A DNA stretch of 64,000 bases from Lepturacanthus savala (lineage: Eukaryota; Chordata; Actinopteri; Scombriformes; Trichiuridae). Location of the stretch: NCBI GenBank assembly GCA_030544235.1, contig CM060478.1, forward strand, positions 19,759,727 through 19,823,726. Direction: 5' to 3'. The notes beneath the pieces are model-generated. The model saw only the letters and a list, made by a program, of their open reading frames with translations. It made no database searches and was not told where the DNA came from. A program made the position numbers and the translations under genes. Positions 48,975 to 61,110 of this stretch are shown here, piece after piece; position 1 is the stretch's first letter, and every line of letters starts with the position of its first letter.

Positions 48975-49085
48975 ATTGGCTGGCGACCATCTGGGGTGTA
49001 TCCCTGTCTCTCGCCGTAACGTGCTGGGATAGGCTCCAGCAGACCCCTGTGACCCTAATGAGGAATAAGCAGGTATAGAAAATGA
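48975..49085 (+). mobile_element. LINE-type repeat 3' end, short copy
   Basis: TGGCGACCATCTGGGGTGTA to GAATAAGCAGGTATAGAAAA matches the last ~110 bp of 43705-43985. The 5' truncation agrees with target-primed reverse transcription. Confidence 0.6.
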
Positions 49086-49959
49086 CTGTTAATACTTAAA
49101 TCCTTAAGTTGTGGTTCAATACAAAGGTTCTGCCCACTCTGTTTTCTCTGTTATAAAATGCTACAGCATATTACAACAAAGCTAACTTTCTGAGTTGGCA
49201 TTTTCCACTTCAATTCTCGTTGTGGCTGTGCTGAGAGTTAGAACATTCAACAGTTACAAGTTATTACAGTGTAAAATTATAAGTTAGTCCAATTTAGGGG
49301 AAAGTTTTCAGAAGTGACGATTAAACATTTTTGCATTAACATTAAAAGTTGGTAAAACTTACTGTTGAGTTGACAAAAATCAGAATTCAGGGATGAGCAA
49401 ACTCGGAAGCAAAATGTAAATTATTTAGATTGTGTGGCTGTTTTGATGTGGTGTAGTTCATCTTTCTTTAGGGTTCACCACCTGTTTGAGGATGCCAAAA
49501 TAAAAGTAAAGAATTTTTTTCACATATCTCATATTTCACAGGGACAAATCTCAGGGAAAAGCTTTTAAAACCTCACCTGCTAACACTTTCTGTTCACTAT
49601 AAATGCCAGGATGAATGTTGGATTTCTATGTGTCATCATTACTGTACTGTTATTATTTTGCTTTGGGAGTGGCCACTTTATAGAAAAAAAGTAGCAATTT
49701 CATGAAATTAGAGTAATTTAGGAGTTTCTGTTGTAGGATCATGACTGAGTATACTTCTTCTTCTTTAAGTACCTCCCCTCCTCTGCTTCCCCCGACAGCT
49801 CCAGCTCTGTGGGACTGGATTGACTGGAGAGATCAGGCAGACTCTGGACATTGCAGTGTCAGCAACAGCGAGGCAAGTGCAGGACCCTTGAACGCATCTG
49901 CGGTTCACATTGTGCTCACTGTACTATACAGGCTGATATTTAGACAAATACACATCTTT

Positions 49960-50300
49960 TCTTGAAGCCCTTCGTCCTCTGGCTCTCACAGATATTTGCA
50001 TACATTTTACTCTGCAGATACAGTGAAAAGCCTGTACATAAAGAGCACTGGCCATAAAACTTGACGCCTCAATAGGAAAATTAAAATGCAAAAATCAATA
50101 GTCGGCTCTTTGTCATGTTTGCGATGCATGCAGCAGTAATTTTCATAGAAGGCAGTCAGGCCCCGATGCGAGCGTTTGTCAGCAGGAACAATCCACTGAA
50201 TTATACAATGCAAGAGTATTGATTATCAGGAACAGTCATGCTTCAAAGCAGAATCACATCTGCCAATTAATCGTCATGTTTTATTTGCTCTGGGCCGATA
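49960..50300. promoter_or_regulatory. Candidate conserved non-coding element
   Basis: A ~340-bp non-repetitive block with octamer ATTTGCAT at 49994-50001, CAGTAATTTTCAT, CTGAATTATACAATGC and GCCAATTAATCGTCATG. Ancient-looking mixed composition with no ORF of interest. An enhancer is inferred, not shown. Confidence 0.35.
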
Positions 50301-51074
50301 TGTTTGTCGATAAGGGTCACAGTATTTGCAGAGTGGAAAGCGTTTTGCTTCATATTTGTGTTTCTGCACATGAATATGCATTTCACTGTGTAAATGTGAG
50401 TAGGATGTTTTTTTTTTGTTAAATTAAGTAAACATAATTGTACATGATGCACAGGCTTGAGTGGCAGACCCTCTTATATTCATACCTTCTTATATGTGTA
50501 AAAGACATGACATGCTCCAAAAAGGCAAACAGGAATTTGGGCTTTTATTCAAGAAGGAAAAGATAAATGGGACCCTAAACAGGTAAAGTTTTATCATGAT
50601 GTTTAAATCAATAAAACTCCAAATTATGTACAAAAGGGTCCCAACAAAAATCAATGTTAATGTAGGACCCCCTGTGTGCTACAGATTAATGGACTATTCC
50701 TACACTGGAGGAACTGCAGCTTGACTCATGTTGATAGGAATGCAGAAACTCCTCTAATGCAATCCAACACAACAAAACGAAACAGTTATCAAAGTAACAC
50801 TGTATTAAATGACCCCAAACTGAACTTTTTGGAGAAGCACAGGAAACGTGTAAATCTGGTTTTCCCTTTTGTTCAAAGATGTGGTTTAATGAAGATTAGT
50901 GTAAACATGGCTCTTTCTGATGAAGTTCTTTACAAACAGAAGTGAACTTCCACTGAAGTCACTGCTGACTAACATTAAATTACCCAACATGCTTAAAGAA
51001 AACCCTGAAAGCTTGCATGTTGCCTGTATTTCACAAGAAAGTCATAGTGCTGGTGTTGAGTGTATGCTTATTTA

Positions 51075-51425
51075 AAGGGGCTCTTTTTGCCATATTCCTA
51101 GTTTGCTATTTTAATTTTCATAAAAAACACAATTAAATTTTTAATTTTAATTAAATTTATAAAAGATTCTTTGTCTTTGTGGTCCAAAAGTAGGGATGAT
51201 CAATACTTTACAAGCATCCACAACCTTGGCAGATACATAGATCGAGCCAGTTACTATTAACTTCCATTTTAAACGGCTTCTGTTCAGCCAGTTTCAGCAA
51301 CACCACAACAGAATTAGTGTTTGGTCTTATTTCACAGTTTGTGTGTTAGCAGAACACCAGAGACCTAAATATTTACACACAAAGACAGACTTTTCTTCAT
51401 GATAGGGTCCTTTTAATTTTGTTTT
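51075..51425. mobile_element. Possible short DNA element (TTAAAGGGG ends)
   Basis: TTAAAGGGGCTCTTTTTGCC at the left and GATAGGGTCCTTTTAA at the right could be degenerate inverted ends about 350 bp apart. The match is weak. Confidence 0.3.
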
Positions 51426-52789
51426 ACTTGCAATCTTCCCTGGAAATGAATGGTTTCTGACTAATACCCAGGAAATAATTAGTCACATATGTACACATAG
51501 GCTGAAAAAAACAAAAAAAAAAGAATCAACATCTTCTACCAGTTTAATAGACAGAGGAGCTGTCTGTTCTGTATTTTTCATGGAATTGAAAATCACACCT
51601 TTGTGATTCCTATACCCTGGTATACTGTAATACCTTCATACTGCTCAAAACTAATACGTTTGATGTTTGCACAAGCTTTGCGAATATGAAGTTGAGGAGA
51701 TTTCTGGTTGGCTCAGTGAATTCTATATAATGTGATTAAAAGGAAAAGAAAATACAAAAATGGAGCCAGTGTTTGTTTGTATACGTTTGGAAAAGTGCTC
51801 TAAATTGTTCATCTCCACTCCTCAAATGCAAATAAATCCCAACTGATCCAAGCTCAGTAACACATTCAGTGTGTTTTATCCCTGCTGAAGAGAATCAGAT
51901 AGTGTGTTATGTTCATTTGTATGTTGATATTGGTTAGTAACACAAACAACTCAGACAAGACATTAATATAAAATCGTCAGTAAAAAAATGAAGCCCTCCA
52001 TCCTCACAGCTCTTTCTCAGTCAGGGATCACTGGACAGGACCTGACCTGATTACAGAGGAAAGTAGGACTGAATTTAATCCTCATTGTTGTCAGACTGTC
52101 TGAAAATGAGCCAACTCCTCAACTCTTCTCTGCACAGGCTGGACAGAGTTAAAATGAAGCCATGAGTCTCTGTCTCTCGGGCTGTGGCCAGTTTTACAAA
52201 TTTGAGTTGCCATTTTGTCTCAGTTCTTCATTCTGAGTCATTGAGAGCTTAGCAGGCAATCTTCATTGGTAGAAGCACAAAATACATGTACAACTTCCTC
52301 AGTTCTCCAGTTAATCTGTGTTGAATCATCCATCCATGCTCTAAAATATGGCAGCTGAGTTTTTCTGTTAGATAAAGCTTGAGATGGGACACACCTGGTC
52401 CACTCTACTAAGCTGTAAAGGGAACATGATATTTTTTTAATGATTTTGTCTGATTTTTGTCACTGACATGATGTTGAATATCAATATATCAATACCAATC
52501 ATGATCAGAAGTGCAAAAATTGCATCAATTTCATCAAACCAATTGATGCAAGGGCTCCATTGTGGCTAAGCTAAGGAAACAGCATGCCAGTAGAATGTCA
52601 TGAATATCCCTTTCTGCTCCAAAATGCAGTTTTATAAATCAGCTTGGTTGGATCTTAAAAATACATATTTGTAGTGGAGTGTATGACTTAGCATATTACC
52701 TACAGATTACTGTAATAAAAAAAGAGCTGCTGTCATAGGCAGACCGATAGAGGTAATAATGACCTCTCCTGCAGCCATTGATTGCTGAT

Positions 52790-53240
52790 AAACACACTAG
52801 TCGATTCTGAAATGTGAATTGAAGTGAGATAGAAGTTGCATCCGATGTCATTTTGTGCACTAAGGCTATCATTGAATTGATGCTTAGCCGGCTATGATTC
52901 ATCGGAGGGCTGTTTTCACGGAGGGAGCAGCTTCTCGTCTTATGCAGTGATTGATTTCTAGTGAAAGGGGCGCTTGATTTGTATGGAGCCCCTCCCCTCG
53001 TGGGCCTGGGATGGGAACCCCCCTGTGGAGCTGTCTGACAGGCCCTATCTGCCCTCTGTGTACTGCACATTGATCGGATGACGTTGGATCCCAGGCATGA
53101 TGGATGTGGCTACCCTTGGCTGTGGAGGTTTATAAGGTGGCTTTAGTCCCAGTCTGAGGGAGCCGACATGTCGTGAGTTACAGTGGCGAGGATGTCTCCC
53201 CAGATTTACATTGCACATTAGCAAAAGCCTTTTTTCCATT
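52790..53240. promoter_or_regulatory. Candidate conserved non-coding element
   Basis: A non-repetitive 450-bp block with many balanced motifs (TGATTGATTTCTAG, GATTGCTGATAAAC, CAGTGATTGAT, GGATGACGTTGGATC) and higher GC than its flanks. An ORF of 124 codons on the minus strand shows no family. Inference only. Confidence 0.3.
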
Positions 53241-54999
53241 TTAGTGGAGGTTTTATATCAGTGCAGCTTCTGGGATTATTGTTTCCCTGAAAGGACACAT
53301 GGATGCAATCTGCAAAATCAATGTACTTTCAATATTTTTGTTAGATGTTGTAGTGTATTTCAATAAATAATTATAAAAGCCACCAGGAAAAGGAGGCAAC
53401 TTCGTACTTGGGTGTAATGCTATTTCAGAAAATGATAGCAGATTTTATAAAATGAGAGTGTTGAACAGCTACACTGTTTCCTTTACTCTACTGTAGGACT
53501 GTGTTTATGCATAAATCATAATCATGTTTTCCTACTCTGCTCCATCTTTTCCTATTGTCTACAAAGCGTAAATATTCAAGTCTGACTGAAAGCTGTGAGG
53601 GCACAAATAGATTTCTGTGCATCACTCGCTGCGTTTGTGTTTGGATGATCAAAGTCACACTAATGGCAGATGTAACTGCAGCCAAAAGATCACAGTCTGA
53701 TCTCATGACATTGTCTGGTCCTTGCCACAAGGACAAGACTTAAATAAATAAGACAGGCTGCTTCCCCTTCGTCACTCGCTTAATGTTTGACTCTATCGGA
53801 CAATATACTCTAATCCATAGTAAAAACTTTCCATAGGAAAAGGGCAATGAATTCTCCCAATATTTAAATAAATACTGTTAGAGTCATAGTCATAAAATAC
53901 CCCTATCTTATGTGAATATTCTATCATATATCAACAAAACAAAATATTAAAATAAATATCAAAGAACAATTGATGTTTTTACTATAGCATATATTCTCAC
54001 TATATACTTCATAAAAATGTGTTTTAGGCAGAGAGAATCCAACACTGCTGTCAGTAAATATAAAAATGGTTTAAAACGGCAGAAGAAGCAGCAGAATTTA
54101 TGTGTTTAAGTGTTTAGTGGTTTAATAGATTACTACAAGGAGAGAAATATTCTTGATATGGAAATCCAACATTCCCACCAAATATAACTCCCCCTTTAAA
54201 AATACAGCAGGGATTGTGATTGTAATGTTATTGGATCAGATTAACATTTATAGTTACCAAGCAACCAGTCCAAGTCTCCATAAAATAACCAAAGTTGAAA
54301 GACAAAAGACGAATATGTAATATTCCTCTCAATTTAAACAACACTTAAACTACAAGTACAGCATTGTCTGCACTACTTGAGGTGTGCCTGCTGCGTCACT
54401 CTGCCCAGAAAGAAGTCCTGACTATTTGCTTCATGTGTCATAATGTTACAGTCATTTTTCATAAAGGAAATGTGCAGGTCACAGCTCGTCTACCACATTA
54501 TTTGGGCACTGCTGGATTGTGTATTTGCTGAGTTTGATGAGAAAAAACAAAAAATACCATTAGCTATAATAGTAGTAGCTGTGCATGGGAAACATGACAT
54601 TGAGCGAATTTTCAAAAATGTGGAACTATCCCTTTAATTCTGGTTGTTTTAGCCAAAATTATGCTGCAATATATTTCCCCCCATCTATATTTAAGTTCCC
54701 TGTTAAGAGCCAACCTTCAGTTTTGTACATTTTGGATTTATTCCTGGTAATTCCCACATATTCCTGTTAATTACCATAGAAAGTTTCCATCTTAGAAAAT
54801 ACCCAGAATTTTTCAGCCCTACCCATATTACATTTTATTTGTTTAAAGTCAACATATGGGTCTTGCTGTTGTCCTATCTTTCTATAAGGGAGAAATGTTT
54901 TATTTTTGATGAGAAACAAGATCCTTTTTATAAAAAGGTTACATTTCATTTCAACATGAAAATTAGAAATTAGAGCACCTTTGTGTAATTAGACACCAA

Positions 55000-55200
55000 G
55001 AGGATTTTGTTTCATGATGGCCATAATACGGCTGTAAACATCGATAAACAGATGTAAATGGTTTTAAATGCTGTGTGAGTCTGCGGCGTTTCCCTGTGTG
55101 AGGTGTTGTGTTGGTCATAAATCCTAATAAATGATCGGAACTGCCTCCTGGCACAATCAATAATATCTGCTGCTGGCACCAGCTCAGAGGGACCACACCC
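55000..55200. promoter_or_regulatory. Candidate conserved non-coding element
   Basis: A non-repetitive block with ACATCGATAAACAGATG, TTGGTCATAAATCC, AATAAATGATCGGAACTG and CACAATCAATAATATC (Hox/TALE-like words). It ends at a CA-rich tract (~55204). Inference from texture. Confidence 0.3.
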
Positions 55201-55680
55201 TGAAACACACACATACAGACACACGCACACATTTTCACACTGAACATCTGCCCTAATCAACCACAGAACCAAAACACGTGCACACATCTACTACTGTTCA
55301 CATAATTTGACCCATAAAATTGAGCAAAGGAAAGTTTCCAGCAGCAGATTAAAATATGAATCTGTGTGTAATCCTTCCCTGCTCTCACTATTAGAGGATT
55401 TAGTGGTGGAGATGGGGAAAGGTGGAGTGAAGACATGATGACAGAGAGGAGGAGGATGGTTGTGGCTGGAGGACATCGTGTTATTGGTGCTGAAGCTAGA
55501 AATCCTTTCACTTAGGTAGGGTGCAGTTTACAGAAGGTTAAAAATTGTCCCAAATTCATTTGAATATAGTCAAAAATGTTAATAGCTTTGATTTACTGTA
55601 GTTTCTGCATATACTTAGACAAGTTCAAGTTAATTACTAATCTCATTGGATCTTTGTTCTGGTAGCATCTAAATATGTAA

Positions 55681-57219
55681 TTAAAGGTGGAGTGGGAGAT
55701 CTTGGAAAAAACGGTTACAGCTATTCAACACAAGTGAGATTTTGAAAATATACACTCCCTCCCCTCCTCTTAAAGGCTCGGCCTCCTCCTCTTCAGCTCA
55801 CCCCTCGAAACCACGCCTTCACGATTCATGGATACATGAACGCGCACACTCTCGAGGGGTCACAGGAGTTCACGAGCATTCACACCAATAGCATGACAGA
55901 CAGTGACCGCTTTCCTAACTTCAAGCAATGTCGTCTTCACAAGATTTGTGAACATCGTAATGAACGTAGACAGTCTTTCATTATTGTAATTTCAAGAATA
56001 TTGACATAAAATTCAAACTAGAGTATCTGTTAGATTTCCACTAGTTGATTGGATACGTGTGTCAATTACTTTGTTATTGCAGTAATGATACGATGTACGT
56101 AGCCTGCTGTATCGTGTCCCTAGCCAGCCATCATAGGTTACAGTCACAGACATGGATTATTTTATAAGTAGTATGCATTTGCCCGTAGTAGCCTACCACA
56201 TACCTGAATTTGAATGATTTATGTTACTGACTTATTTACTTGCGGGCGCTTTATTTCACGGGCAACAAACAGAACGACTCACACGGGGGTATGGGGTATC
56301 TCTGGGATAAAGGCACCTTTCTGTTGTAGTCACCGTAAATGTGCGATAATCAAATTGCGGTAATCACAGTATTGTTCACGTGTTATTTTTGTATTTAGAG
56401 TTTTCATGACGAGAGCTCAAGCTCAGACTTAGCTTAGCCTTGTAGTTGACAGAGTAGGTAGCTTAGCGAAACATGCTGGAATTATGCTTATGTCACTCGA
56501 TTGACAATAAGTTTGTCATCATCTTTCATTTTCTCACTGACTGGTTGAATAGGCCTACAATACCCGTAACCGACCAGTATGTCAAAATATTATGTAATTA
56601 GAAGACAACATCTTACATATCCAGTAAAAATTCAGCGACTTTGGCATCCGTCTGGAGCCCCTTCTCACTTTTTAGCTGGCACCAGCGCTGGAAAGCCGTA
56701 CCGATAACCACTCTTGTCCTGTTTCATTCTTCTGTTAGCTTCCGCATGGCTGTTGCTTTTTCAAGAACAGTTTTCCCCTTGGTTTTGCTGCCAGTCGACG
56801 TCTTCTTCTCTGCCATTGTTGCAACGATATATCTGTGCGAGCTAACTTGAATGTTGGCTTTCGAAGCTGTGTCTGCTCACCTGATTGCCAGAGCTGTGGG
56901 GGGTCGAGTGACGACGACACAGTGAACGCGCAAAATGGGGGGAGGGGTTGAGTGGGAGGGGGTGGAGCGGGGAGTTGTTGGGAAGGGAGGGGTGGGGGTG
57001 TGTGCATAGGTATTTGATGGACGTATTAGACAGCCAATAAATGTAAAGATGATCAGTACATTGATTGGTCAGAGTTTTCCTCTGAATACACCCTCTAGAC
57101 CGGACCAAAATGTTTCGAGTTTTTTGCAAACATTCTATTTTAGTGTGTGCAGTGGGAATGTGAAAAGGTTTTCAGGCAATATTTTAAAAAATGCTGCAAA
57201 AAACCCACCCCACCTTTAA
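55681..57219 (-). mobile_element. Non-autonomous DNA transposon (~1.54 kb) carrying an exon-like ORF
   Basis: The left end TTAAAGGTGGAGTGGG (55681-55696) and right end CCCACCCCACCTTTAA (57204-57219) are inverted copies with one mismatch in 16. The interior is more GC- and CpG-rich than its surroundings and contains a minus-strand ORF remnant at 56613-56816. A perfect 9-bp stem (ACCCCTCGA at 55800-55808, TCGAGGGGT at 55852-55860) lies near the left end. No transposase is recognised. I recall elements with this type of end from teleost genomes, but no name is certain. Confidence 0.6.
56613..56816 (-). pseudogene. Broken exon-like ORF inside the 55681-57219 element
   Basis: Read on the minus strand: MAEKKTSTGSKTKGKTVLEK, then ATAMRKLTEE, an in-frame TGA at 56724-56726, then NRTRVVIGTAFQRWCQLKSE, KGLQTDAKVAEFLLD. 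The block FQRW..LK..KGL.TDA.VA.FLLD recalls the N-terminal part of transposon-linked or zinc-finger-type predicted proteins in fish; I cannot name the family. The frame ends at TAA (56613-56615), and a donor-like ATGTAAGA overlaps that end, so it may have been a spliced exon. Confidence 0.5.
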
Positions 57220-58568
57220 GTACAAGACATACACAATAATGAATCAATTTTGATCCAATTTAGGCAACACTTCTACATGGAAATTAAGTCAACGCCCTGC
57301 ACTGTTGCCATCATTATGATTATAATTATTGTAAATGGCACTCATTTACCTGGTTTGATTTATTTCTCAGTTTGATTTGTTTCAGTAACTATGTAATTGT
57401 GCCTGATCTCATTTGAGATTTGAACTCATACAGGTTCATGCAAAGATTAAAGAGAAGCTGACACATAAACACAAATTGCAGAGAAGCCAGTGGTGATTGA
57501 AAAGGAAACAAGACTGAAATAATTTCATCTCCCTCTCTTGGTTTTTCATCACTAATTAGATATATTTCCTTTCTGTTTCCAGATGCACTCACAAACATTT
57601 AGCCACTTGTCACATTGTATTGTGTTGAGTTTTATCTCTTGTCCCGGGCTTTGCTGAAAAACCTGCGGTGGATCTCACCTATCTAAAATGATTATAGTTT
57701 AAATAAGAATAAGTAAAGTGAGGTAGAATTATAAAAGATGTGGGGTAGTTCAATCTTGACATATCTGTAAGTTTATTTCATTTTTAAAAGCAGGAATTTT
57801 ACGGACTGTGGAGACTTGTGTCCGTAGCTTCAGTCAAATTGCCATCATTTAATATAAATAGCTATAGTAAATTATGATTTTGCAGTTACATGTTGTGTTG
57901 CTATATACAGTGTTGCTAAATATCCAGAAGTTAAAGCCATTTTCTTTCCTACATCATGACTATACATTAGCAAATGTTACCATATGTGAGCGTCTCTTAG
58001 CAGATCCAATAGTTTAAACGTCAGCATAGAACCCACTTTCAAGTGAGTGACCAGGCTGAATATGAATAGATTTTTTGTCACATTCTCTTTATGCAGATTC
58101 TTCCTTTCCTGGAGTGTTTTTTACCATCAGTTTTTATCGATCAAGCCAGATAACAAGTAGAGCTGAAAGGATAAGTTGTTGAATTGTATTTAACCATTTT
58201 GATAATCAATTAACAAGTAACAATTGTCAAATTGTGCTTCGCAAATTGTGAGGGGCATTTCTTGTTTATATTTCATAATACAATTGTTAAATGAATCACA
58301 AATATAATAGATAGATTTATTGATAATGAGACAAATTCTTACTTGCAACCAGTTGTGGACTCAGACTGTTTAAGAGAAGAGAAGAGAAGAGGAAGAAGTA
58401 ATGTATTGTAGCTCCAGCACAGAAAGATAGGGTGAGAGGGAACCTTATCACATTTTTACACTGGAAGGGCACCTAAAGGGCATTTTTTCACATTTTGTAA
58501 CCAAGAACGGTCTCTAGATCACATTTTTCCACATTTTCACTGGACAGAGAATTTCACAGAGAATTTTT

Positions 58569-58881
58569 CACTGCAAAACATGAAATTATAACACATAAAC
58601 ATATTGTCTTTGGGTAAAATTAGTTCAATATTGAGTAGAATCATCTTATTCCACTGGCAGATAATTTAGCTTACTTCAACCTTTTTTTCCTGATTTGGGT
58701 CAATTTGGTCTTATTTTTAGAAAACAAGACTAATTTAAAAAAAGATTAAATTATCTAAAATAAAAAACAACAACTTGATAATAATTACAAAAAATAATAA
58801 TAAATATAATTCTACTCAATATTGGACTAATTGTACCAAAACCAATATATTTTCCAATATAAGATATCAATTTTTGCAGTG
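58569..58881. mobile_element. CACTGCAAAA-type short inverted-repeat element, full copy
   Basis: Begins CACTGCAAAACATG and ends TTTTTGCAGTG. The two arms are long imperfect inverted repeats (ATTGAGTAGAATCATCTTAT against AATATAATTCTACTCAAT). Same family as 12600, 14527 and 34770. Confidence 0.72.
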
Positions 58882-59106
58882 TATAAAATCTTCAGTGTAT
58901 TTCCCAAAATGTCAAACTGCTCCTTTGATCAATAACTATGTTATTTTTACAGAAAATTTGTAGCCCTATATAAATAGAAGACTGGGTATACAGTTCAGTA
59001 GACCTTGGTTAATAGAGCCACAGATGGCTTACCTGAAATGACGAATAGCCCGACACAACTGCTGACGCTTCAAGGCCACAGTCGGCTCTACCGTAAACTA
59101 TAATGC
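58882..59106 (+). repeat. Composite inverted repeat, right copy (flanking segment)
   Basis: GATCAATAACTATGTT through TAGCCCTATATAAATAGAAG, TAGACCTTGGTTAATAGAGC and AGTCGGCTCTACCGTAAACT is the reverse complement of 34571-34760 with few differences. Together with the adjacent CACTGCAAAA-type element it mirrors 34571-35013. Confidence 0.65.
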
Positions 59107-59139
59107 TCAGGCCGTTAACTAACATAACTAACATTTTCT

Positions 59140-59234
59140 AACTCAAATAGAGAAAAAACCTTGAAATAACCTAAATTATCTGCCAGTGGAACATGATAAT
59201 TAAACACAATGTACCTGTTAAGATTTTGCAGTGT
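59140..59234. mobile_element. CACTGCAAAA-type element, truncated arm
   Basis: TTATCTGCCAGTGGAACATG to GATTTTGCAGTG corresponds to one arm of the family. It lies 34 bp outside the composite repeat's right edge. Confidence 0.55.
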
Positions 59235-60085
59235 ATAACATTGTCCTGCGCACTGAGCTACCATAAAGGCACTACCCTGTTTTTTTCCCTATCTAACAAC
59301 ATGCAGCAGCTCTGTGTTCCTGTATGTCTAATACAGCTAGGCACCTAGCAGGAACTTAATTAGTTTCTCTTAGTGAGTGACGATATTACATATATAGCCT
59401 CAAGATAAGCCAGGAACATGTTTTTACTTAAGTGAAGACACTTTCAAGATGAGCACACATACTGTGTATTTACCTATATTTGCTTCACCTGGAGCAATTC
59501 AGCATCTGTTCATGCCTTACCATTGGGAGAAAAATATTTTTTTTGAGAAATGTCTGGTCATAATTGCCTTCAACTGAAATCCAGCAGTGCTGTGTTGGTG
59601 AATCACAGCAAGATGTTTTAACAGCAATACACCCCCCAGAATAAAGAACCTGTTGTCTAGAGGGCATTTACAACAAACCCTGCCTCTCTGCGCCTCGTGT
59701 CCTCTCCTCATTTGTGTTTTTCATTTGTTCTTTCATCCTCTCCGTGCCTCCTTGGTCGGTCTGCTTCACTGATATCACATTGTTTTTCCCACTCCCCACG
59801 GTACCTCGCCCCCCTCTCCATCTCCCGCTGTCAGTTTCTCGCCCCGCCCTCCTCCTTTTTTCCTCATCTCTCCCTCGGTGTCACCCAGGGCTTTCACTTG
59901 CTCTCCTCCTGCCTCGTTAAGCTGGACGTTGGGCAGCTGCAGCTCTGGGGTTTGGGAGGGCGTGGCCTTTCTCTCTCTCTCTTATTGGTTGAATGGTGTT
60001 TGGACATTATCTATCAACCTTCTTCTCAAATACTCACCCTTTTCCATGGCTCAGTGTGTCTGCTATGCCTGCCTGTCTCTCTGTC

Positions 60086-60100
60086 ACACACACACACACA

Positions 60101-60136
<36 letters not shown>
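60086..60136. repeat. (CA)n microsatellite
   Basis: About 25 CA units, interrupted once by TA near 60107. Confidence 0.95.
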
Positions 60137-60139
<3 letters not shown>

Positions 60140-60781
60140 TGATCATCCCAGTCTGTCAGTCAGTGGTGCAGTTCTGTTCTGTTCCAGTTTCTAGTAAGCT
60201 GATCCTGCAGGCAGAGGCTAGTGGGGAGACTTCCTTTTCTGGAAAGACCTGATGCATCGTGTTAATGATCCTCTCTCTCTATCTCTCTGTTGCTCTACTG
60301 GCCTGTCAGAGGAATGGAGAGTCTCATTTCATATCACAACGCCTGTGTAGGGAGCAACAGTGGAGATCATCCAGCCAGTAGAATGCCCCCCCTCCTTGCT
60401 TTCTTCTATGCCTTTGCTCTTTCTCTCTGTTCCTGTTCTTTCATTATCTCTTCCTCTCTGACCCACCCGTTTTCCTTTCTTACTGTCTTTGTTTCTGTTT
60501 TTTTTTTTTTTTTTGTGGGTGTGTGTGCCCCTTTTTGTTTTGGTCTCCAGTCTCCAGCTTCAGGTCCATCCAATCCAATTAGGAATACACTCCTTCAGTC
60601 TACCTCTCTTTCTCTTCCTATCTATTCCTCCTTCCTTCATCACACATATCAGCCCTCCTCTGCCTTCATATCTCTCCACTCTCCTCCTGCCTCCACACCC
60701 TGCCTCTGAGTGCGCTGGAGAGAGTCTCCAATTTGCTCACGGCAAAAGGCAGCAAGTGGGTGTGGACCTCGACGAGCGTGC

Positions 60782-60788
<7 letters not shown>

Positions 60789-60813
<25 letters not shown>

Positions 60814-60866
60814 TTGTGAACGTGGAGAGGAAGAGGAGAGGAGGAGGAGGAGGAGGAGGAGGAGGG
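60789..60866. repeat. (TG)n and (GGA)n tracts upstream of the third gene
   Basis: Twelve TG units at 60789-60812 are followed by about nine GGA units at 60838-60866. The purine-rich stretch is on the coding strand, within ~300 bp of the start codon at 61111. Confidence 0.9.
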
Positions 60867-61044
60867 AGAGCATCAGCACAGTCCTCCCCGTCTCTCCTCT
60901 CTTCATGCTCACTCCCACTCTCTGCATGGAACAATCCTTCCTTCACTGCTTTCTAAATGGACATTTCTGTGGCGGCGTCTCTCCAGTGAAGACAGCAGCA
61001 GCAGCTGCCGCCGCTCCACTCCACAAGCTCCTACATGCTGGATT

Positions 61045-61052
61045 TATAAAAG
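61045..61052 (+). promoter_or_regulatory. Possible TATA box (TATAAAAG)
   Basis: A consensus TATAAAAG stands 59 bp before the ATG at 61111. If used, transcription would begin near 61075 and the 5' UTR would be very short. The match could also be chance within an A-rich UTR. Confidence 0.3.
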
Positions 61053-61110
61053 AAAAAAAGAGGAGAAAAAAAAGTGAGGAGCAGAGAGGAACAGGCGGAG
61101 ATCTCTGAAC

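Larger units (their letters stand above)
32506..60700. other. Gene-poor intergenic tract (~28 kb)
   Basis: I found no coding exon with splice sites and family similarity. The tract is a mosaic of transposon fragments, microsatellites, AT-rich sequence, and several non-repetitive blocks, listed separately where they can be supported. The longest ORFs (for example around 59700-60700) arise from CT-, CA- and GGA-rich DNA. Confidence 0.6.

Noticed and set aside
52696..53070. Minus-strand ORF of 124 codons
   Set aside because: No domain recognised and no exon boundaries; better treated as possible non-coding element.
54600..54641. GGAACTATCCCTTTAA as a transposon end
   Set aside because: It looks like a common fish MITE end, but no matching inverted end was found at a sensible distance.
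59697..60252. Long plus-strand ORFs (up to 165 codons) with Ser/Leu- and His/Thr-rich translations
   Set aside because: They come from CT-rich DNA and a CA microsatellite that is open in several frames at once; no splice sites or family motif.
60489..60956. ORFs on both strands rich in Gly, Arg, Pro
   Set aside because: Produced by TG and GGA repeats; not coding apart from the short uORF noted before 61111.
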